In this document: positions 36,473-44,368 of the stretch, one piece after another
Layout of the letters: every line of letters starts with the position of its first letter
Position numbering within the stretch: position 1 is the first letter of the stretch
Assembly: GCF_020966635.1 (NCBI RefSeq)
Contig: NZ_JAJKFQ010000011.1
Location: 124,001-188,000 of the forward strand
Source of the DNA: Stieleria sp. JC731
Lineage (GTDB): Bacteria; Planctomycetota; Planctomycetia; Pirellulales; Pirellulaceae
Direction: 5' to 3'
DNA length: 64,000 nucleotides
Made by a program: the position numbers and the translations under genes
Notes under the pieces: model-generated
What the model was told of the DNA's origin: nothing
Databases searched by the model: none
The model's input: only the letters and a program-made list of their open reading frames with translations

Positions 36473-38260
36473 CTAGTTAGGATTTAAGTTCCACTCGGGA
36501 TGTTTACGCCGAAGTTTCGCAAGCCCGCTGGCGGAAACCGATGTTCCACGCACGTCAATCGTTTCGATACGAGGTAGCCCGGCGAGGTCAACAAGTACGG
36601 CGTCAGTCACCACCGTGTTGGTCAGCCATAGTGTTTGAAGTGACTTTAGCTTGTTCAAAGCTTGGACGAGGGGGTCACCGCAAGCGGTATTGGTGACATC
36701 AAGCTCTTCAAGCGAGGTTGCTTTGGCAATCCAGCCAGCAACTTGATTGTCGATTTTGCATCCTTCCAAAGAGAGTTGTTCAAGCTTCGAAGGCTCTGGA
36801 ACGAACGACAACAATTGGTCAGACTCGATCGGCAAACCGGAAAGGTCCAGCCAGCGGAGCTGCGTTGACTGTCCGATCGACTGGAGGCCTTTGGGCCCGA
36901 CCATTGTGCCGCGAAGGCATAGTTCTTCTAAATTGCGATCAACCGGGTTGGACACGAGATGTGAATCGTCAACTCGCAACAGACCGACCAATCCACGTTC
37001 GGGGCTGCCTGAATCAAACCCTGGCGAGTCGACTGTGATCCCATCGGCAAGAGGGACTTCCGTTCGGATGCGATACAGACTGGCCAGTCGAGCATATAGC
37101 CATCGCCGTGCCGAATCATTTTCGCCGTCCATCATCCAGTGCGTGTAACCGATCGCAAAGGCATAAAACTGAGCGAGATCACCACGCTGTTGGACGGCGT
37201 CGCGTCCATCAGGCCGCAGTTCATCCAAGGGAACGATTTGCTGGTTCGCGAATATTCGATACCTCGCAAACTGGATTCGTGGACTGTCCCAGCCACCGAC
37301 GGTCGCATAGCCCTTTGAAAAGTGAAGCGATTCAAAATAGCCCGCAATGCCTTCGATCAACCAAAAATCAGCCGACTCGCCCGCGATATCTCCGCTTAGC
37401 GAATTCCGTGTCGCTTCACGAAATAGCTGGTGCACCAGTTCATGTCTTCGTGAAGCGATCCCATCGCTCTTGTCGGTTGGGTAAAAGAAAGATGTCCTTC
37501 GTTCGGAGCTATAGAAACCTGTTGACTGCGACAATGATTTGACAGAGCCGCCGGTCAGACGTGCCAACGTTCGGCCGTAGTCATCAGCGTCACGCAACAA
37601 GACGACTCGCATTTTCTTTCGCGACGAAAGTCGACCTCGGGCCTCTTGCAGTAGCGATTCGATCGGCTTGTTCGTGTCATCGCCCAGATGCAGAGCCACT
37701 TGGGCGTTGCTATCCCAGAGCGGAAAAAACAACTGCGTCCACACCCAATAGCAGCGTTCAAGATCTTCGGCGACTTCCGTTGTGCGTTCTCGGTCGGACC
37801 GTGAAAAGATTTGAAAGTGTGGCGTGTCTACTTGAGCGTAGCTACCCGGTTTCCAACCAATCCACGATGGTGCACTACGTCCACGGGACGCTTTGATTGC
37901 AGCCAATGAAAGCTTCGCTTCGTCACCAATTGGCAAACTGAGGAACTGCCGTATGGACTGATTGTCAGGATCCGCAGCCAAAGTGGACCACAGCCGCATG
38001 TAGTTTACCCAGCCTGGAACATCCCATGCGGGAAGATCACTTTGCGGTTGCGCGGCGCAGGCACGTGCGGCCGGGTCGACAAAGTGATCGGGCACAACAG
38101 GATCGGGATCGATCGAGTACGCGAATGTACGATCGGCTGCTGAAGCAAACCTTGGTGCAATTGCGATCAGACACAACATCGCGAACACCGCGATCATGCC
38201 TGATGATCCGGCCAGGCCAGCGCTGTTCGTTCGGTTCGGTAGCTCGATGAATCTGCCCAT
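36473..38260 (-). CDS. exported HExxH metallopeptidase-like protein with C-terminal leucine-rich repeats
   Basis: A 595-residue protein with a signal peptide (MIAVFAMLCLIAIAPRFASA, about 22-41). The middle region has the zinc-peptidase motif HELVHQ (about 270-275) and a downstream Glu in LIEGIAGYFE, the layout of gluzincins and of planctomycete DUF1570-type proteins. The C-terminal 150 residues are five or so LRRs (LEELCLRGTMV, LRWLDLSGLPI, LEQLSLEGCKI, LEELDVTNTAC, LQTLWLTNTVV, IETIDVRGTSV). A periplasmic protease with a protein-binding tail is inferred. The gene lies 16 bp upstream of the glycosyltransferase gene in the same direction. Confidence 0.8.
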   Translation of the reverse strand: MGRFIELPNRTNSAGLAGSSGMIAVFAMLCLIAIAPRFASAADRTFAYSIDPDPVVPDHFVDPAARACAAQPQSDLPAWDVPGWVNYMRLWSTLAADPDNQSIRQFLSLPIGDEAKLSLAAIKASRGRSAPSWIGWKPGSYAQVDTPHFQIFSRSDRERTTEVAEDLERCYWVWTQLFFPLWDSNAQVALHLGDDTNKPIESLLQEARGRLSSRKKMRVVLLRDADDYGRTLARLTGGSVKSLSQSTGFYSSERRTSFFYPTDKSDGIASRRHELVHQLFREATRNSLSGDIAGESADFWLIEGIAGYFESLHFSKGYATVGGWDSPRIQFARYRIFANQQIVPLDELRPDGRDAVQQRGDLAQFYAFAIGYTHWMMDGENDSARRWLYARLASLYRIRTEVPLADGITVDSPGFDSGSPERGLVGLLRVDDSHLVSNPVDRNLEELCLRGTMVGPKGLQSIGQSTQLRWLDLSGLPIESDQLLSFVPEPSKLEQLSLEGCKIDNQVAGWIAKATSLEELDVTNTACGDPLVQALNKLKSLQTLWLTNTVVTDAVLVDLAGLPRIETIDVRGTSVSASGLAKLRRKHPEWNLNPN

Positions 38261-38300
38261 GAAGTCAGTCTAGCTGACGGGTTCGCCGAGTTGGGGCACT

Positions 38301-38390
38301 GCGAAAAAGAAACTCAAACGCTCGTCCCGGCTGGGTCAGTAAGCTCCTCGAAATAGCGGGTTCGAAGAGCTTACTCCGGGACGAGCATTT
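38301..38390 (-). terminator. Rho-independent terminator of htrA-like gene
   Basis: On the minus strand, AAATGCTCGTCCCGG and GTAAGCTCTTCGAA pair with TTCGAGGAGCTTAC and CCGGGACGAGCGTTT across one internal loop, and the stem is followed by TTTGAGTTTCTTTTT. The stem (about 25 bp in two parts) plus a T-run is a strong terminator. It lies 130 bp after the HtrA stop codon. Confidence 0.8.
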
Positions 38391-38519
38391 GAAAAAAGGT
38401 ATCTCGCAATACTGCTCTAGCAGTGATGAGGTTTGCGAGACAGCGGTGGTCGCTTCGGACCAACCGGGGGCAGTTCGATTGCCCCACCTAGAGATTCATC
38501 GGTGATCGACGAAGGTCAA

Positions 38520-39992
38520 TCAGTGACGTTGGTTTTGGTCACGAGCGGCCAGTTGGAAGTGGCCGTAGAGCGTTTGTTCTCGTCGAACGATGTAGAACTT
38601 TGCTCGAGGGCCTTTCTTGATATCGGGATGATCCAAGATGCCGGCCAAGTCAGACAAGCTTGCGGTCTGCCAGTTGTGAATGCCCAGCAGTACGTCGCCA
38701 ACTTGGATACCCTGCTCGGCCGCTTCCGATCCACTGCGTACCGCGGTGATCATCAGTCCGCCGCGATACGGGGTTCGCATCCGAGCATTCAGCCGGTTCA
38801 TAGCTGATTGACTAATCGGCTTCGCTCGAACTCCGATGACTGCCCAAGCGGAGTCATTGGGGCCTTGAGTGTTGTGACCGGACGAGGAAGTGGCGAGAGC
38901 GAGTTGCAGAGCTTCGCCGTTCCGTTCGACTTCGATCGAAAGATCCTGTCCTGGGTTTGCATGAAGCATCGCCAGTGAATAATCCAATCGGTCGTCTACC
39001 GTTCGAGTCCCAACGCGGACCACGCGGTCACCCGGCTTCAATCCGTCCCGTGCGGCTGAACTGCTAGCGGAGACATGGGAAATGGTCACTCCATCGCCAT
39101 CGCGTGGGCCACCCTGGGTACTCAATCCGGTATTGAATCGATTCGAGTTATGCTCCTCGATCATCGATGTAACAATACTTACAACTTGATCGATGGGAAT
39201 TGCAAAGGCAATTTGTTGAGCACCGACGCGAACGGCGACGTTCACACCGATAATTTCGCCTTCGATATTCAGCAGCGGACCGCCCGAGTTGCCCGGATTG
39301 ATACCGGCACTGATTTGGATCAGGTCTTGATAGTCTTGAGTGTCGTTCACCGGAACGTCGCGATGCAACGCACTGATGATCCCTTGCGTGCAGGTATGGA
39401 CATAGCCATAGGCATTGCCGATCGCGATCACGCTTTCACCGACCATCAGATCACTGCTGGTGCCACGCGGAATCGTTGGCAACGGTTGATCGGTGTTGAT
39501 CTTGACCAACGCCAAATCGTTTCGTGGTCGCGATGCGATCAGTTGAGCGGTCGTGACCGATCCGTCTTGCAGCGTGACGCGGATGTTATCAACGTCTTCG
39601 ACAACGTGGTAATTCGTGATGACGTACCCATCGGGGTCGATGATCACGCCGGTTCCCATGCCGTTGACATGTTTGAAACCACCGTCGCCTGATCCGCCAG
39701 CCATTCCGGCTGCGGTCGAACGAACAGTTTTTTGACCATGAAGGTTCACGACGGCTGGGCTAGCGCGGCGAACGGCCAAGACGGTGGGAGTCTCACGATT
39801 GGAATCGGTGACTCGCCCGACAGCAACCGATGGTTCGAATGATGTCAGCCGTGATTCTTGTGCCGACGCGTCGGCAACACAAATCGCGGAAGCTATCGAG
39901 AACGTCAGTCCGTACTTGGTGAGTCGCTCGAACCATCGTTGGGTCTTCCGTCGTCGACGGCCGATGGCCGGGGAAAGTTGGATCGGTCGCAT
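38520..39992 (-). CDS. HtrA/DegP-type serine protease with PDZ domains
   Basis: A 490-residue periplasmic protease from ATG 39992; the frame can be opened at a TTG 24 bases earlier. The signal peptide ends near ADASAQES. The catalytic triad is visible: His in VITNYHVV, Asp in RNDLALVKI, Ser in GINPGNSGGPLL. A first PDZ domain contains GVTISHVSASSSAARDGLKPGDRVVRV, and a second, weaker PDZ contains GGLMITAVRSGSEAAEQGIQVGDVLLGI. It is probably involved in periplasmic quality control. Monocistronic, judged by the terminator at 38301-38390. Confidence 0.93.
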   Translation of the reverse strand: MRPIQLSPAIGRRRRKTQRWFERLTKYGLTFSIASAICVADASAQESRLTSFEPSVAVGRVTDSNRETPTVLAVRRASPAVVNLHGQKTVRSTAAGMAGGSGDGGFKHVNGMGTGVIIDPDGYVITNYHVVEDVDNIRVTLQDGSVTTAQLIASRPRNDLALVKINTDQPLPTIPRGTSSDLMVGESVIAIGNAYGYVHTCTQGIISALHRDVPVNDTQDYQDLIQISAGINPGNSGGPLLNIEGEIIGVNVAVRVGAQQIAFAIPIDQVVSIVTSMIEEHNSNRFNTGLSTQGGPRDGDGVTISHVSASSSAARDGLKPGDRVVRVGTRTVDDRLDYSLAMLHANPGQDLSIEVERNGEALQLALATSSSGHNTQGPNDSAWAVIGVRAKPISQSAMNRLNARMRTPYRGGLMITAVRSGSEAAEQGIQVGDVLLGIHNWQTASLSDLAGILDHPDIKKGPRAKFYIVRREQTLYGHFQLAARDQNQRH

Positions 39993-40545
39993 TGGTCCCC
40001 GTACCCGGTGGAGCAAAACTGGATGCGTCCGTCACTTAACCAAACTCTGCGGGATGTTCGGTGTTGACGGCAAAGCCGGAGTGCCCGGCACGAGAGTGTG
40101 AATCGGAACAACCGCTACGATCCCTTGACGGCTGAATATCGACGCCGCAAGGTTTACCAGCCTTAACAATCGCCCTACCCCTCAGGCCGGCCGAGCTGGA
40201 AAACCCGGGGGTTTCCGGTGCTGCGGAAATTCGACTTGGACTTGCGAGCGTGAAAATGATGTGTGGCCACGCAAAAAATTTCCTAAAATCGCGCGCCCAT
40301 TACCAAGGATCTCCAGCTGCCGGCGAAAATGTTGGCAGCTAGCATTTTCGAATTCCAACAGACAACCTCTGTTTCACAGTGATTGTTATTCAGATTTCGG
40401 ATCACACTTGCCAAAATCGGCACTCGCAGCAGACTCACCACTGCCTTCGCAGCTTGCCCAAAGTTGTGGACTTAAACAGGTTTTGTCGCTGTGAGCGAGA
40501 GGCTTCAATCCGCGGTTTCCTTTTCTCCAGTCATGGGCGTTGGTC
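39993..40545. other. intergenic between divergent genes
   Basis: About 550 bp between htrA-like and a membrane-protein gene. Only short frames without support are present. A partial palindrome around AAACCCGGGGGTTT (about 40204) is the only structure noted. Confidence 0.4.
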
Positions 40546-41886
40546 GTGAACGAATCATCCATCCACGCTGCCAGCTTGATAGGGCCAATACAGTACGACA
40601 CTGAAGCTCGACAAAGCAAAACGAACAGGGCTCAAATCGCTGATGCCGCCCCAGCCAGTGCGGCCGCAGGCAGTATCACTGCTGATAGTATCACTGCCGA
40701 TAGTCATGCAGCAGAGCGTTCGTCTGATGAGCTGCCGAAACGTGGGGTTATCCGCCGGGGAATTGGCTTTCTGACCTGGGGGATTTCTGGAAGCTTTGCC
40801 ATCGTTTCGATGATCGTATGTCTCGCGTTTATCGCCGCGGTGCCGATCCTTCAATTGGTCACATTTGGGTATTTGCTTGATGTGGCTGGCGGTTTAGCCG
40901 GTGGGCGAAAATTGCGTGATAGCCTGCCCAAGTTGGAATCCTTCAAGCGAATTGGGATCGTTGCCGGTGCCGTTGTCATCGGGGCGATTCCGGTGCAAGT
41001 CCTTGTGCATCTTGAAAGTGTGGCGGCATTGGTCGATCCGGGATCCAATCAAGCCGGTCGCTTGAGAACATTTGCGATGATCGCTGCCATCGCCGCGATG
41101 TTTTATCTGCTTTGGGCACTGGCCCGAGGGGCGCGACTGATCGATTTTCTATGGCCACAACCGATCGGAATGATTCGACGAGGATGGCGTCCGAGCACCT
41201 ATCGAGAGTTGCCTGACCGACTGTGGAGTTTCACGCGATCACTACAGCTTCCGAAGTACTTTTGGTTGGGACTGCGAGGTGCGATCGGGACCCTGATTTG
41301 GCTTGTGCCCGCGATGATCATCATCGCGACTAACCGTAATGGCGAAACCGGTCTGGCCGGTCTGGTGGGGATTCTAGCTGGCGTCGCTCTAGGGATCGTG
41401 CTGATGTATCTGCCAATGCTGCAAGCACATTTCGCCGCAGAAAATCGGTTTCGAGCATTGTTTGAAGTCCGCAGGATTCGCCGCTTGTTCTGTTACGCAC
41501 CTTGGGCATGGTTCGGTGCGATGTTGCTTAGCTTAGTGCTGTTTCCGATCCCGCTGTATCTGTTGAAGATTGAGGCCCTTCCTCGTGAAGTCGCTTGGTT
41601 GCCGACCTTGGTCTTCGTTGCGTTCATCCTACCGGCGCGACTATCGGCTGGTCTGGCACTTCGTCGAGCTAAACAGATTGCGGCGAATTTCGAAGACGGT
41701 GCGTTGAAGCCACAAACATGGACCAACTTTTGGTCACGTTGGACCGTGCGTTTGCTCATGCCAGTGATTGTGGGCATTTACCTCGCGTTTGTCACATTAA
41801 GCCAATACACGAGTTGGGATGGATTGCAGACCTGGGTTCAGCAGCACGCCGTTTTGGTCCCGATCCCGTTTATCAACGGCGTGTAG
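40546..41886 (+). CDS. multi-pass membrane protein (DUF4013-like)
   Basis: A 446-residue inner-membrane protein; the GTG 40546 start is chosen over TTG 40540 without strong evidence. The first 60 residues are Ala/Ser/Asp-rich and cytoplasmic and include the duplicated SITAD unit. About six hydrophobic segments follow (VSMIVCLAFIAAVPILQLVTFGYLL; IGIVAGAVVIGAIPVQVLV; FAMIAAIAAMFYLLWALARG; FWLGLRGAIGTLIWLVPAMIIIA; and two later ones). The segment LQLVTFGYLLDVAGGLAGGR is of the type seen in DUF4013 proteins of unknown function. It is followed by family 3 repeats and a large palindrome. Confidence 0.75.
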   Translation: MNESSIHAASLIGPIQYDTEARQSKTNRAQIADAAPASAAAGSITADSITADSHAAERSSDELPKRGVIRRGIGFLTWGISGSFAIVSMIVCLAFIAAVPILQLVTFGYLLDVAGGLAGGRKLRDSLPKLESFKRIGIVAGAVVIGAIPVQVLVHLESVAALVDPGSNQAGRLRTFAMIAAIAAMFYLLWALARGARLIDFLWPQPIGMIRRGWRPSTYRELPDRLWSFTRSLQLPKYFWLGLRGAIGTLIWLVPAMIIIATNRNGETGLAGLVGILAGVALGIVLMYLPMLQAHFAAENRFRALFEVRRIRRLFCYAPWAWFGAMLLSLVLFPIPLYLLKIEALPREVAWLPTLVFVAFILPARLSAGLALRRAKQIAANFEDGALKPQTWTNFWSRWTVRLLMPVIVGIYLAFVTLSQYTSWDGLQTWVQQHAVLVPIPFINGV

Positions 41887-41975
41887 CTCAAGCAACCGTC
41901 GCTAGCGCGAACACGGTTCAGTTGGAGCAATCGCCTGAGCCGCTTTGGCGTCAGCCGCGGTTGAGTGTTTAGCAG
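41887..41975. repeat. family 3 repeat, solo copy
   Basis: One unit of the ~97-bp repeat that is tandem at 62.3 kb. It reads CTCAAGCAACCGTCGCTAGC, GGTTCAGTTGGAGCAATCGC, CTGAGCCGCTTTGGCGTCAG and GCCGCGGTTGAGTGTTTAGC. It starts immediately at the stop codon of the membrane-protein gene. Confidence 0.85.
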
Positions 41976-42118
41976 ACCCTTTTCGTCATGGTAACCACGA
42001 GCTACGGTCATCGCCTGGTTGAAACAGTGATGATCCGTCAGCCGCAATCGCGCCAGCGTGCGGTTCTCTTGCGGTTCTGCTCTACCTTCTTTCCCGACTG
42101 CTTGCACCCTCACCCCCA

Positions 42119-42198
42119 GCCCCTCTCCCTCAAAACCTTCGCGGGGAGATCCATTGGGATTGCAGCGTCCCTACCGCGAAGGTTTTGAAGGAGAGGGG
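42119..42198. repeat. large inverted repeat (cruciform/terminator candidate)
   Basis: Arms GCCCCTCTCCCTCAAAACC-TTCGCGG (42119-42144) and CCGCGAAGGTTTTGAAGGAGAGGGG (42174-42198) are complementary over about 24 bp with one mismatch around a 29-bp loop. It lies between the convergent DUF4013-like and PAP2 genes, so a bidirectional terminator is likely. Confidence 0.8.
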
Positions 42199-42344
42199 AG
42201 CCAGAATGGTTTAGGGTAAAGCGGTAGTGGACGAAGCGATGAATCCATACCCCTGGCTTTTGAGCACACCCTCTGAGCCGCGTCGCATACGATGTCTTGC
42301 GGGCTCTGCCCGCCGAAGAAGTTCGAAGTTCAAGAAACCGGATC

Positions 42345-42405
42345 ACAGCTCAGTTGGAGCAATCACCTGAGCCGCTTTGGCGTTAGCCGCGGTTGATGCA
42401 CGCCA
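42345..42405. repeat. family 3 repeat, truncated solo copy
   Basis: About 60 bp (GCTCAGTTGGAGCAATCACC, CTGAGCCGCTTTGGCGTTAG, CCGCGGTTGATG) match the right part of the repeat unit. It lies just beyond the PAP2 stop codon and thus near the 3' end of that gene. Confidence 0.8.
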
Positions 42406-42425
42406 TGACCTCAACCGATGCCTTA

Positions 42426-43238
42426 TCACGCGGCCATCGTTGGTGGTTCTTCTTCCGATCGGATCACACCTAAACTTCGACGCCGAGGCTCCGATTCGGG
42501 CTGCATCTTGTCAAAAAGATTTCCCAACAGTTTCGGGTGATAGCAAATGAACGCCCAGAAAACACCGAACGAGGCACCGCCGAAAATATCGCTGGGAAAG
42601 TGTGCTCCACAAGCGAGTCGCTGAAGCACCGTCCCAAAACAAATCAGCCCAAATAGGATGCGGCCACTTGGCAATGCCATCCACAAACCGATTGTCAACG
42701 CGGTTGCCGTTGCCATGTTTCCGCTGGGAAAGGCACGTGTGCTGGCGTCGAAAGTCGCGACTTGGGAAAGCGTCCAGTCAAACGCCCAAAGCCAAGCCGA
42801 GTCGATCGACGCGACATCAAGGTTTAGCCCGGTGGGTCTTGGGCGAAGTACAAAAATTCGACCGAGGGTTGCAAACGCTCCCGCGCCAACCGCCAATGTG
42901 ACAAGCCGTGGGAGCTGCCAACGGCACTGCGGGGCCATCAAAAAGATTCCAAACAGAACAAGGAAGACTCCACTGCCATGCGAGAATACTCGCATCAGTT
43001 CAACAGCGTTGTAGACCTCACGCGGCAACGGATCGCTAGCAAACCATCGTGCGATTGGCACGTCGATCAGTGTCACGATGGGGACACAAAGCAGCAGCAT
43101 CAATCCGATTCCGAAGAGCGTTGACAATCGGAATCGATAGTTCAGCAGCGAAGGCTTGCATGCTGCCGAGCCGGTGCTAGAGACAGAAAGTCCGACAACG
43201 TCTTCTGTCTCGCACGCATCCTGAGTTGACTCGTTCAT
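42426..43238 (-). CDS. PAP2-family membrane phosphatase with PSGN variant
   Basis: A 270-residue product from ATG 43238; the frame stays open to 43397 and other ATGs at 43256 and 43265 are possible. About six membrane helices are present. The three PAP2 motifs lie on the extracytoplasmic side: GRIFVLRPRP (motif 1, K/RxxxxxxRP-like), FPSGNMATA (motif 2) and QRLACGAHFPSDI (motif 3, RxxxxxHxxxD). Motif 2 normally reads PSGH, with His acting as a general acid; here it is Asn. The enzyme may be altered, or a pseudoenzyme. Candidates for the role are undecaprenyl-PP or phosphatidate phosphatase. Confidence 0.85.
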   Translation of the reverse strand: MNESTQDACETEDVVGLSVSSTGSAACKPSLLNYRFRLSTLFGIGLMLLLCVPIVTLIDVPIARWFASDPLPREVYNAVELMRVFSHGSGVFLVLFGIFLMAPQCRWQLPRLVTLAVGAGAFATLGRIFVLRPRPTGLNLDVASIDSAWLWAFDWTLSQVATFDASTRAFPSGNMATATALTIGLWMALPSGRILFGLICFGTVLQRLACGAHFPSDIFGGASFGVFWAFICYHPKLLGNLFDKMQPESEPRRRSLGVIRSEEEPPTMAA

Positions 43239-43541
43239 CGGAATCGTTGCTCTCATTGCATCCATGCAGTTATTTCGCAAGCAAGTTCTTTGCAGACCTG
43301 CTTTGTCGCAGGCAGAGCTCGCCCGTGGGCGAGAGGTCCATTCCATTACCGCGGAGCGTATCGAATTTTGACAGGGCGGCGAAAGCGCATTTCCCATGAG
43401 AAGATTGTCACCGAATCGCTTTGCCCAAAATTAGTCAACTTTGACGATTAGGTTGACGATGACAGTTACCGGTGAGGTTACGGACGTCACATGGATCGCC
43501 CTTTGTCGATGGGCAAGACGAGTTTCACGGAATCGAACGAT

Positions 43542-44285
43542 ATGTCACGCGGTATAGGATTGTTGTTGCTCGGGTGCGTCGCATTCAGCCTTTGTGGATG
43601 TGTTGGCCCCATGGGCATGAACTGTCAACTACAAGGATGCGGAGACGCATGCGACTCATGCACCGGGTGCGGAGAACTCTATGTCGATCCGTGGGTCAAT
43701 CACCCCGCCGATTGCACCGACCCCTGCGATTCCTGTGGGAACTTCAACGGCCAGAGCTGCGGGAAGTGCCGACCGACGCTTTCGGGCGTGCGTAGCTTGT
43801 GGGGATATTATTGCGGATGCAAAACCGGTCCAGGTGGTCATACCAATCGAGGATTTGCCCCGACACGTGGTCCTGTTTGCGGCGGATGCGATGGCGGTTG
43901 TGACGGATGCATGGTCGAACCGGCTTGCGGATGTGAAGGTCCTTGCAGTTGCGATTCGTATGTCGAACCTGGGTGCGGAATGGAACCAGCTTGCGGGTTC
44001 GAACCGGCATGTGGCTGCGAAGGTGTTTGCAGTTGCGAACCGGCATGCGGTTGCGAAGGCGGGTGCAGCTGCGGAAGTTCGTCCAGCTATGGACCCGTTT
44101 ATGACGGCACCGTTATCGAAGGTGACGTGATCGAATCGGAGCAAGTCCTGATGCCACCAGTGATGCACGATGACATCACCTATGGACGACCGATTGAAAA
44201 AGCTTATCAACCCCAACGTGAACGCAAGATCTTCAATCCGCGTTCCGCGTCTAATCGCGGCTTCTTAAACGAATACCATCGATAG
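43542..44285 (+). CDS. Cys/Gly-rich lipoprotein
   Basis: A 247-residue protein, started at ATG 43542 directly before a lipoprotein signal (MSRGIGLLLLGCVAFSLCGC); an upstream in-frame start at 43491 adds 17 charged residues and is rejected. The mature chain is exceptionally rich in Cys and Gly, with short units such as CGDACDSCTGCG, CDGGCDGC and the repeated EPACGCEG(V/G)CSC. Metal binding or disulfide cross-linking is likely. A less biased C-terminus (residues 180-247) ends FLNEYHR. It is followed by a hairpin at 44304-44334. Confidence 0.75.
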   Translation: MSRGIGLLLLGCVAFSLCGCVGPMGMNCQLQGCGDACDSCTGCGELYVDPWVNHPADCTDPCDSCGNFNGQSCGKCRPTLSGVRSLWGYYCGCKTGPGGHTNRGFAPTRGPVCGGCDGGCDGCMVEPACGCEGPCSCDSYVEPGCGMEPACGFEPACGCEGVCSCEPACGCEGGCSCGSSSSYGPVYDGTVIEGDVIESEQVLMPPVMHDDITYGRPIEKAYQPQRERKIFNPRSASNRGFLNEYHR

Positions 44286-44303
44286 AAGATTGGTGCTTGA
44301 AGC

Positions 44304-44334
44304 CGAGTCCGACTCTGCGATGAAGTCGGACTCG
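44304..44334. terminator. bidirectional terminator hairpin
   Basis: CGAGTCCGACT and AGTCGGACTCG form a perfect 11-bp stem with a 9-nt loop, between the convergent Cys-rich lipoprotein and dehydratase genes. There is no strong T-run. Confidence 0.6.
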
Positions 44335-44368
44335 ATTGAAAACACGGCAACCAAGTGACGATCGCGAA

